Below, piece by piece: positions 1 through 5,632 of a DNA stretch of 7,440 bases. This DNA is from an uncultured Collinsella sp. (lineage in GTDB: Bacteria > Actinomycetota > Coriobacteriia > Coriobacteriales > Coriobacteriaceae). Position 1 is the first letter of the stretch, and every line of letters starts with the position of its first letter. Below the pieces are notes generated by a model. The model had not been told where the DNA came from and made no database searches. It saw nothing but the letters and a program-made list of their open reading frames with translations. The position numbers were made by a program, and so were the translations under genes. The DNA lies in NCBI GenBank assembly GCA_900546105.1, contig URBP01000093.1, forward strand, positions 1 to 7,440. The letters run 5' to 3'.

Positions 1-3
1 ATT

Positions 4-9
4 GGAGGA
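4..9 (+). promoter_or_regulatory. Ribosome binding site of gdhA
   Basis: GGAGGA ends three bases before the ATG at 13, a strong Shine-Dalgarno match that fixes the gdhA start. The promoter lies upstream of the window. Confidence 0.85.
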
Positions 10-12
10 AGC

Positions 13-1368
13 ATGAGCTACACGCAGAAAGTTCTCGACGAGCTCAAGGCCCGCTATCCCGAGCAGCCTGAGTTCATCCAGGCCGCGACCGAGATCCTCG
101 GCACCATCCAGCCGGCGCTCGACGCCCATCCCGAGTACGAGGAGGCCGCCCTGCTTGAGCGCCTCGTCGAGCCCGAGCGCATCGTTATGTTCCGTGTCCC
201 CTGGGTCGATGACCAGGGCAAGGTCCAGGTCAACCGCGGCTATCGTGTCGAGTTCAACTCTGCCATTGGACCCTACAAGGGCGGTCTGCGCTTTAACCCG
301 ACGGTCACCCTGGGTATGCTCAAGTTCCTGGGCTTGGAGCAGATCCTCAAGAACAGCCTGACCACCCTTCCCATGGGCGGCGGCAAGGGCGGCTCCGACT
401 TTGACCCCAAGGGCAAGTCCAACAACGAGATCATGCACTTCTGCCAGTCCTTCATGACCGAGCTCTATCGCCATATTGGCCCCAATACCGACGTTCCCGC
501 CGGCGACCTGGGCGTTGGCGGCCGCGAGGTTGCCTACATGTTCGGTCAGTACAAGCGCCTGACCAACGAGTGGACCGGCGTCCTTACCGGCAAGGGCCTC
601 TCCTTTGGCGGCTCGCTCGCCCGTACCGAGGCCACCGGCTACGGTCTGGTCTACTTTGTGGACGAGTACCTCAAGAGCCGCGGCGAGTCCTTCGAGGGCA
701 AGAACGTCGTCGTTCACGGCTCCGGTAACGTCGCCATCTACGCGGTCCAGAAGGTCGCCCAGCTCGGCGGCAAGGTGCTGGCCTGCTCCGACACCCACGG
801 CTGGGTCGAGGACCCCGACGGCATCGACTACACCGTGCTCGAGCATGTCTATAACAAGAAGCGCTCTGGCCACGACAAGGGCGTCACGCTCGCTATGTAC
901 GTCGACGAGAAGCCCAATGCCACGTGGCACGAGGGCGACGGCCGTGGCGTGTGGCAGCTTCCCTGCGACATCGCGCTGCCCTGCGCTCGCGAGAACACGC
1001 TGCTGCTCGAGGACGCCCAGGCGCTCGTCGCCAACGGCTGCAAGGTGGTCGGCGAGGGCGCGAACATGCCCACGACCATCGAGGCCACGACCTACTTCCA
1101 GGAGAACGGCGTCGCCTTTATGCCCGGCAAGGCTGCCAACGCCGGTGGCGTGCTCGTGTCCGGCCTGGAGATGAGCCAGAACGCCGAGCACCTGTCCTGG
1201 ACCTTCGAGGAGGTCGACGGCAAGCTCGAGCAGCTCATGCGCGGCATGTTCCACAACGTGGACGACACCGCCAAGGAGTATGGCCAGGAGGGCAACTTCG
1301 TCATGGGCGCCAACATCGCCGGCTTCCTGAAGGTCGCCGACGCCATGCTCGCCCAGGGCGTCTGCTAA
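13..1368 (+). CDS. gdhA: Glutamate dehydrogenase, probably NADP-specific (family I hexameric)
   Basis: The product (451 aa) is predicted to interconvert 2-oxoglutarate plus ammonium with glutamate in the cytoplasm. Its length matches the bacterial hexameric family (about 447-450 aa), and it closely resembles E. coli GdhA over its whole length. The substrate pocket is complete: K89 in GPYKGG, K113, catalytic K125 in PMGGGKGGSDFDPKG, D165 in DVPAGDLGVGG, and S383 in VSGLEMSQN. The Rossmann fold starts at HGSGNVA (residues 235-241). The second strand ends in CSDT (258-261), like the ASDS of E. coli GdhA, which favours NADP over NAD; coenzyme choice is therefore inferred. The C-terminus GANIAGFLKVADAMLAQGV is nearly identical to E. 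coli. The gene stands alone: an intrinsic terminator follows 25 bases after the stop, so cotranscription with the next operon is unlikely. No damage or unusual codon use is seen. Confidence 0.97.
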   Translation: MSYTQKVLDELKARYPEQPEFIQAATEILGTIQPALDAHPEYEEAALLERLVEPERIVMFRVPWVDDQGKVQVNRGYRVEFNSAIGPYKGGLRFNPTVTLGMLKFLGLEQILKNSLTTLPMGGGKGGSDFDPKGKSNNEIMHFCQSFMTELYRHIGPNTDVPAGDLGVGGREVAYMFGQYKRLTNEWTGVLTGKGLSFGGSLARTEATGYGLVYFVDEYLKSRGESFEGKNVVVHGSGNVAIYAVQKVAQLGGKVLACSDTHGWVEDPDGIDYTVLEHVYNKKRSGHDKGVTLAMYVDEKPNATWHEGDGRGVWQLPCDIALPCARENTLLLEDAQALVANGCKVVGEGANMPTTIEATTYFQENGVAFMPGKAANAGGVLVSGLEMSQNAEHLSWTFEEVDGKLEQLMRGMFHNVDDTAKEYGQEGNFVMGANIAGFLKVADAMLAQGVC

Positions 1369-1393
1369 ATCTTCGCTCGACATAGCATCGCAG

Positions 1394-1428
1394 AAGGCTC
1401 CCAGTCATCTTGGCTGGGAGCCTTTTTT
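1394..1428 (+). terminator. Intrinsic terminator of gdhA
   Basis: The left arm at 1394-1406 (AAGGCTCCCAGTC) pairs with the right arm at 1412-1424 (GGCTGGGAGCCTT) over 13 bp with one G-U pair. The loop is 5 nt (ATCTT). A run of six T at 1423-1428 follows directly. This is a classic rho-independent terminator 25 bases after the gdhA stop. It separates gdhA from the molybdenum-hydroxylase genes. Confidence 0.93.
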
Positions 1429-1490
1429 GATCCGCATGCGACGGAGGAAAACGGTTCATTTTGTCCCGACACGAGCTGTGCCCCCTCGTT

Positions 1491-1499
1491 TGGTACACT
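1491..1499 (+). promoter_or_regulatory. Candidate extended -10 promoter of the molybdenum-hydroxylase operon
   Basis: TGGTACACT fits the TGn-extended -10 form, with hexamer TACACT at 1494-1499. No good -35 hexamer sits 16-18 bases upstream, as is common for extended -10 promoters. Transcription would start near 1506, giving a leader of about 30 nt to the GTG at 1536. It lies after the gdhA terminator and before the FAD-subunit gene, where a promoter is needed. This is inferred from sequence only. Confidence 0.5.
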
Positions 1500-1535
1500 T
1501 AAAGGTACTGGACAAGTGAAGAGATGGGGGAGAAC

Positions 1536-2438
1536 GTGCTCAAGTTCGGTACCTACGTCCGTGTTGGAAACGCGGCCGAAGCCTATGAGCTCTTGCAGAA
1601 GAACCGCAACAACAAGATTGTGGGCGGCGGCATCTGGATGCGCCTGGGTTCGCGTCGCGTGGCGACGGCGATTGACCTTTCGGCCTGCGGACTCGATCAG
1701 ATCGAGGAGACCGAGACCGAGTTTCGCATCGGTGCCATGTGCACCCTGCGCCAGCTCGAGCGTCATGCCGGGCTCAACGCGCTTGTCAATAATGTCTTTG
1801 AGTTCGCCGTCCACGACATCGTGGGCGTGCAGCTGCGCAACACCGCCACGGTGGGCGGCAGCATCTACGGCCGCTTTGGCTTCTCGGACGTTCTCTCCGC
1901 CTTTCTCGCGCTCGATTCCTATGTTGAGCTGACGGGCGCCGGTCGCGTGCCGCTCGCGGAGTTCGTGGATATGGGCTATGTGCGCGACGTGATCGAGCAC
2001 GTCGTGGTCGTCAAGCATGATTACCGCGCGAGCTACGAGGCCGTGCGCAAGGCCGCGACCGACTTCCCCTCGCTGAACGTCACCGCCGCCTGGTGGGACG
2101 GCTCCTGGCACGTCACCGTGGGTGCCCGCCCGCTGCGCGCGACCCTGCTGCGGGGCGAGGCATGCGGCCTGGTGAACGAGCAGCCTTCCGAGGACGAGCT
2201 GTGCGCCCTTGCCGCATCCGTGCGTACCCTGAGCTACGGCACCAACATGTGGGGCTCGGCTGACTACCGCCGCCGCATCTCGGCCCCGCTCGCCGTCCAG
2301 GCCGTGCGCCGCGCCGCCGGCATCGAGCTTTCGGCCGCGCTTGCCCGCGAGCTCGAGACCGTTCAGGTCCCCAAGTTCGCCACGGACGAGTATTCCTGCC
2401 GCCGCGTGCCCGGCGTCGATTCTAGCGAGGTGCGCTAA
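1536..2438 (+). CDS. FAD-binding subunit of a xanthine dehydrogenase-family molybdenum hydroxylase (YgfM-like)
   Basis: This is the flavin subunit of a molybdenum hydroxylase. It should take electrons from the [2Fe-2S] clusters of the partner protein and pass them to NAD+ or another acceptor in the cytoplasm. It has the usual two-part FAD site: KIVGGGIWMRLG (residues 27-38, in place of the common AGGTDL form) and LRNTATVGGSI with a following SD pair (100-118). The C-terminal half fits the CO-dehydrogenase-flavoprotein C-terminal domain, including an S/A-x-YRRR segment (GSADYRRR). The length (300 aa) is normal for the family. GTG at 1536 is preferred as start because it gives MLKFGTYVR, which lines up with family N-termini such as MFDFASYHR, and GGGGGAG lies just upstream. 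An in-frame ATG at 1524 would add four residues but has only a weak binding site. The stop overlaps the next start by one base. Nearest in style is E. coli YgfM. Substrate specificity resides in the partner. Confidence 0.9.
   Translation: MLKFGTYVRVGNAAEAYELLQKNRNNKIVGGGIWMRLGSRRVATAIDLSACGLDQIEETETEFRIGAMCTLRQLERHAGLNALVNNVFEFAVHDIVGVQLRNTATVGGSIYGRFGFSDVLSAFLALDSYVELTGAGRVPLAEFVDMGYVRDVIEHVVVVKHDYRASYEAVRKAATDFPSLNVTAAWWDGSWHVTVGARPLRATLLRGEACGLVNEQPSEDELCALAASVRTLSYGTNMWGSADYRRRISAPLAVQAVRRAAGIELSAALARELETVQVPKFATDEYSCRRVPGVDSSEVR
2427..2430 (+). promoter_or_regulatory. Ribosome binding site of the XdhD-like gene, inside the preceding gene
   Basis: GAGG lies seven bases before the ATG at 2438 and within the last codons of the FAD-subunit gene. 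The stop TAA (2436-2438) and the start ATG (2438-2440) share an A (TAATG). This arrangement favours translational coupling and balanced subunit synthesis. Confidence 0.7.
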
Positions 2439-5269
2439 TGGCTGCCAAACTCATCGATCTTTCCTTTACGCTCAACGGTCGCAAGGTCAAGGTTCAGATT
2501 GCCCCCGATACCATGCTCTTTTCGCTTTTGCGTGAGCAGGGTTGCGCGTCGGTGCGCTGCGCCTGCGAGACCACCAACTGCGGCCTTTGCACGGTGTGGC
2601 TCGACGGCGACCCGGTGCTGAGCTGCTCGGTTCCCGCCGCGCGCGTCGAGGGCCATACCATCACCACGCTCGAGGGTCTCAAGGCTGAGTCCGAGGCGCT
2701 TGCCCGCGCGATGGCTGCCGAAGGCGCCGAGCAGTGCGGTTTTTGCGCCCCCGGCCTTATCATGAACGTGCTGGCGCTTGCCCGCGCCGCCAAGGAGGAC
2801 CCGAGCCTCGTCGCCACGCGCGAGGAGCTGTCGCGCCAGCTCGCCGGCAACCTCTGCCGTTGCAGCGGCTACGAGAGCCAGCTGCGCGCCATTGTCCGCT
2901 TCCTCAACGAGTCCGGCGTGCAGGTGGGCTTTGAGCTGCCCGAGCTGCCGGTCAACGACACCAGCTGCGACGGTGTCTCGTACAAGCAGATCACCCATAA
3001 GCAGCCCAAGAAGGACTCGAAGGCGCTGCTCGAGGGCCGTCCCGTCTACACGGGCGATATGGTGCCCGCCGGCGCCCTGATCGTCAAACTCAAGCGCAGC
3101 CCCTATGCCCGCGCCAAGATCCGCTCCATCGATACGTCGCGCGCCCTGAAGGTGCCCGGCGTCGTGGGCGTTTACACTTACGAGGACGTGCCCAAGCGCC
3201 GCTTTACTATCGCCGGTCAGAGCTATCCGCAGCCGAGTCCCTACGACCGCCTGATTCTCGAGAACCTCGTGCGCTACCAAAACGAGGAGGTGGCGATCGT
3301 TGCCGCCGAAACCGAGGAGGCCGCCGACAAGGCACTCAAGCTCATCAAGGTCGACTACGAGGTGCTCGAGCCGCTGCTCGACTTTACCAAGGCACTCGAT
3401 AACGACATCGTGGTCCACCCCGAGGGCGACGTGACCTTTATGTTCCCGCAGGGCGGCGACGTTCCGCGCAACCTGGTGTGCAGCGGCACGAGCGACTTTG
3501 GCGACCTTGACGAGGCCTTCGCCCAGAGCGACATCGTCTTTGAGCGCACTTACACCAGCCAGGCCACGCAGACCGCGCCCATGGAGACCTTCCGTGCCTT
3601 CGCGACGACTGACGCATTCGGACGCATCTCGGTGACCACCTCTACGCAGGTGCCCTTCCACGTGCGCCGCATGGTCGCGCAGTCGCTCGACATTCCGCAG
3701 TCGCAGGTGCAGGTCATTAAGCCGCGCATCGGCGGTGGCTTTGGCTCCAAGCAGACGGGCTGCTGCGAGATCTTCGTTGCGTTTGTGACGCAGCAGACCG
3801 GCCGTCCGAGCTATTGCTGCTACACCCGCGAGGAGACCATCACCGCGGGCAACTCGCGCCACCAGATGCAGATGACCGTTAAGCTGGGCGCCATGAACGA
3901 CGGCACCATTACGGCCATCGATCTGCACACGCTGTCCAACGCCGGTGCGTACGGCGAGCACGCTACCACGACGATCGGCCTTTCGGGCCACAAGAGCCTG
4001 CCCATCTACAACCACGTGAAGGCGAGCCGCTTTAGCTGGGACGCCGTCTACACCAACACCAACCGCGGCGGCGCGTATCGTGGCTACGGTGCCACCCAGG
4101 GCCAGTTTGCCGTGGAGAGCGCCGTCAACGAGCTCGCCGACATGCTGCACATGGACCCCGCCGATCTGCGCCTTAAGAACATCGTGCGCGAGGGCGAGAT
4201 CATGCCGCAGTACTACAACGAGAAGCTCAACGCCTGCGCGCTCGACCGCTGCCTGCTGCGCGCGATGGACATGATCGGTTGGCGCGACAAGCCGCTGGCC
4301 GTCGACCTGGGCGACCGTGTGCGTGCTCTGGGCTGTGCGCTCACCATGCAGGGCTCGGGCATCTCCAACGTGGACATCGCCGGCATCGACATGCGCCTGG
4401 AAGAGGATGGCTTTATCACGCTTTCGACCGGTGCCACCGATAACGGCATGGGCGTCGACACGATCCTGGCGCAGATTGCCGCCGAGGAGCTGGGCGTGGA
4501 GAGCTCGCTCATCGTGGTGCGCGGCGTGGATACCGACGTGTCGCCGTTCGACGCCGGCTCGTACGCGAGCTCGGGTACGTACGTGACGGGCATGGCCGCC
4601 AAGAACGCCGCGACCGAGCTGCGCGAGAAGATTTGCGCCAAGGCCGCCCAGATGTGGGACGTGGACGCCGCCGACGTGGTCTTCGACGGCCAGTACGTGC
4701 GTCTGTCCGATGAGCGTGCCGCGCGCGAGCAGAACCGCTACCTCACGCTGCGCGACTTTGCCAACCTGTGCGTCAAGAACATCGCGGGCGGCGACGCGCT
4801 CACCTCGCATTCCTCTGCCTGCCTGCCCGTTTCGCCTCCGCCGTTTATGGCCGGCATTGCCGAGGTCGAGGTCGACAAGGCCACCGGCAAGGTGACCGTG
4901 GTGGACTACGCGGCGGCTGTGGACTGCGGCACCGTGATCAACGAGGCGCTCGCGCGCGTCCAGGCCGAGGGCGGCATTGCCCAGGGCATCGGTCACGCAC
5001 TCTACGAGATCGTCGAGCACGATGACCGCGGTCGTCTGCGCACCGGCAACTTTATGAGCTACAAGCTGCCCACGCGCTTGGATATCGTCAGCATTCGCGT
5101 GGCCTTTGAGCCGAGCTACGAGCCGACGGGCCCGTTTGGCGCCAAGTCGATTGGCGAGGTCGTCATCAACACGCCGCTCGCCGCTGTGGCATCGGCCGTG
5201 GCACACGCCACCGGCCATCAGGTCCGCTCGCTGCCGATCACGCCCGAGAAGGCCCTGCTGGGGGAGTAG
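2438..5269 (+). CDS. Fused [2Fe-2S]/molybdopterin subunit of a xanthine dehydrogenase-family hydroxylase (XdhD-like)
   Basis: This 943-aa protein joins the iron-sulfur and molybdenum parts that are separate in E. coli XdhABC. A plant-type [2Fe-2S] domain (about 1-80) has C43, C48, C51 and C63. A second [2Fe-2S] domain (about 85-160) has C100/C103 in QCGFCAPG and C140/C142 in GNLCRCSGY. A linker leads to the hammerhead domain (about 190-300) and then the molybdopterin domain. Active-site elements are GGGFGSKQ (432-439), R548 in AYRGYGATQG, and E907 in GAKSIGE, the counterpart of catalytic Glu1261 of bovine xanthine oxidase. The architecture and motifs match E. coli XdhD, but as I recall it E. 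coli XdhD has lost its cluster cysteines, whereas all eight are kept here. With the upstream FAD subunit it should form a complete Mo-FeS-FAD enzyme. The substrate is probably a purine or other N-heterocycle, but the pocket differs from true xanthine dehydrogenase (Q439 replaces Glu802). No cofactor-maturation gene is adjacent. Confidence 0.92.
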   Translation: MAAKLIDLSFTLNGRKVKVQIAPDTMLFSLLREQGCASVRCACETTNCGLCTVWLDGDPVLSCSVPAARVEGHTITTLEGLKAESEALARAMAAEGAEQCGFCAPGLIMNVLALARAAKEDPSLVATREELSRQLAGNLCRCSGYESQLRAIVRFLNESGVQVGFELPELPVNDTSCDGVSYKQITHKQPKKDSKALLEGRPVYTGDMVPAGALIVKLKRSPYARAKIRSIDTSRALKVPGVVGVYTYEDVPKRRFTIAGQSYPQPSPYDRLILENLVRYQNEEVAIVAAETEEAADKALKLIKVDYEVLEPLLDFTKALDNDIVVHPEGDVTFMFPQGGDVPRNLVCSGTSDFGDLDEAFAQSDIVFERTYTSQATQTAPMETFRAFATTDAFGRISVTTSTQVPFHVRRMVAQSLDIPQSQVQVIKPRIGGGFGSKQTGCCEIFVAFVTQQTGRPSYCCYTREETITAGNSRHQMQMTVKLGAMNDGTITAIDLHTLSNAGAYGEHATTTIGLSGHKSLPIYNHVKASRFSWDAVYTNTNRGGAYRGYGATQGQFAVESAVNELADMLHMDPADLRLKNIVREGEIMPQYYNEKLNACALDRCLLRAMDMIGWRDKPLAVDLGDRVRALGCALTMQGSGISNVDIAGIDMRLEEDGFITLSTGATDNGMGVDTILAQIAAEELGVESSLIVVRGVDTDVSPFDAGSYASSGTYVTGMAAKNAATELREKICAKAAQMWDVDAADVVFDGQYVRLSDERAAREQNRYLTLRDFANLCVKNIAGGDALTSHSSACLPVSPPPFMAGIAEVEVDKATGKVTVVDYAAAVDCGTVINEALARVQAEGGIAQGIGHALYEIVEHDDRGRLRTGNFMSYKLPTRLDIVSIRVAFEPSYEPTGPFGAKSIGEVVINTPLAAVASAVAHATGHQVRSLPITPEKALLGE

Positions 5270-5287
5270 GCGAGCTCGTCCGCTGTT

Positions 5288-5329
5288 GCCCTGCATCCCG
5301 CTTTTCGTCCGAATCGCGGGATGTAGGGC
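5288..5329 (+). terminator. Strong inverted repeat after the molybdenum-hydroxylase operon; possible terminator
   Basis: Left arm 5288-5301 (GCCCTGCATCCCGC) pairs with 5316-5329 (GCGGGATGTAGGGC) over 14 bp with one G-U pair and a 14-nt loop. It begins 19 bases after the XdhD-like stop, where a terminator is expected. There is no T-run directly after the stem; the nearest (TTTTT, 5349-5353) is about 20 bases away. It may be a non-canonical terminator, a transcript-stabilising 3' hairpin, or a dispersed intergenic repeat. Confidence 0.5.
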
Positions 5330-5429
5330 AGCTAATTTGGGACGGGGCTTTTTAGCTACCCTGGGCCATCGCAACTCGTGGTGAGGTCGTGAGCCTGTAA
5401 AACGTGTGCGTGCGCTTGTCGTTCGTATC

Positions 5430-5438
5430 TGCTATCAT
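5430..5438 (+). promoter_or_regulatory. Candidate extended -10 promoter of tRNA-Leu
   Basis: TGCTATCAT is an extended -10 element (TGn plus TATCAT, five of six matches to TATAAT). It ends 19 bases before the tRNA, so transcription would start near 5445 with a short 5' leader. A TTGTCG at 5416-5421 is too close (11-nt spacer) to be a normal -35. Confidence 0.55.
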
Positions 5439-5457
5439 TCCTAGTCTGTGCGCTCAT

Positions 5458-5541
5458 GCGGGCGTGGCGGAATTGGTAGACGCGCCAGATTTAGGTTCTG
5501 GTGGGATTCCCGTGAAGGTTCGAGTCCTTTCGCCCGCACCA
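5458..5541 (+). tRNA. tRNA-Leu (anticodon UAG)
   Basis: The acceptor stem GCGGGCG (5458-5464) pairs fully with CGCCCGC (5531-5537). The discriminator is A5538 and CCA is encoded at 5539-5541. The anticodon stem CCAGA/TCTGG (5485-5489, 5497-5501) closes the loop TTTAGGT, with anticodon TAG at 5492-5494, reading CUA and other CUN codons. A long variable arm (5502-5513, GGG-ATT-CCC) marks a class II tRNA, as expected for leucine. The T arm is GAAGG-TTCGAGT-CCTTT, with one G-U pair. The sequence around the anticodon closely resembles E. coli tRNA-Leu(UAG). The gene sits alone between the hydroxylase operon and tig. Confidence 0.97.
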
Positions 5542-5548
5542 ACGCATC

Positions 5549-5580
5549 TGCGTCGGCTTCGGCCGTCGCGACTCTTTGTT
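5549..5580 (+). terminator. Probable terminator of tRNA-Leu with UUCG tetraloop
   Basis: Arms 5549-5557 (TGCGTCGGC) and 5562-5570 (GCCGTCGCG) pair with one internal T-T mismatch and one terminal G-U, capped by the very stable TTCG loop. A pyrimidine-rich tail containing CTTTGTT follows. It lies eight bases after the tRNA 3' end. The T-run is interrupted, so termination may be partial and some read-through into tig is possible. Confidence 0.55.
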
Positions 5581-5608
5581 GCATAAAGGTACCAGCACCT
5601 CAGATAAG
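5579..5608 (+). promoter_or_regulatory. Weak candidate promoter of tig
   Basis: TTGCAT (5579-5584) and GATAAG (5603-5608, four of six matches to TATAAT) are separated by 18 bases. Transcription would start near 5614, leaving about 19 nt before the TTG start. The match is modest. An alternative is a -10 at CATAAA (5582-5587). Some promoter is expected in this 91-base gap. Confidence 0.3.
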
Positions 5609-5620
5609 CTGGGCAGTATG

Positions 5621-5626
5621 AGGAGG
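5621..5626 (+). promoter_or_regulatory. Perfect Shine-Dalgarno that decides the tig start
   Basis: AGGAGG lies six bases before TTG at 5633 and three bases before GTG at 5630. It lies after the ATG at 5618 and so cannot serve that codon. The TTG spacing is the best of the options. Confidence 0.8.
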
Positions 5627-5632
5627 AACGTG

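Noticed and set aside
1365..2111. 248-codon open frame on the - strand opposite the FAD subunit
   Set aside because: It runs across the gdhA terminator and the hydroxylase promoter, and shows no family motif.
2438..5269. Selenocysteine-containing hydroxylase
   Set aside because: There is no in-frame TGA in the gene. In selenium-dependent Mo hydroxylases the selenium is a labile ligand, not a coded residue, so sequence cannot show it.
2435..5374. Very long open frame (979 codons) on the - strand opposite the XdhD-like gene
   Set aside because: Its protein is rich in H, A, G, R and V with no recognisable domain. It mirrors the GC-biased third positions of the real gene, which has complete cofactor motifs.
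5458..5541. tRNA-Leu as an integration site for a mobile element
   Set aside because: No integrase, no second copy of the tRNA 3' end and no foreign gene is visible. Housekeeping genes follow directly.
5404..5586. Small + strand frame with AGVAELVDAPDLGSGG
   Set aside because: This is the well-known false protein made by translating a tRNA-Leu gene.
1500..5592. Shared TAAAGGTAC at 1500-1508 and 5584-5592 as a common regulatory site
   Set aside because: A 9-base match is expected by chance many times in 7.4 kb, and the placement relative to the candidate promoters differs.
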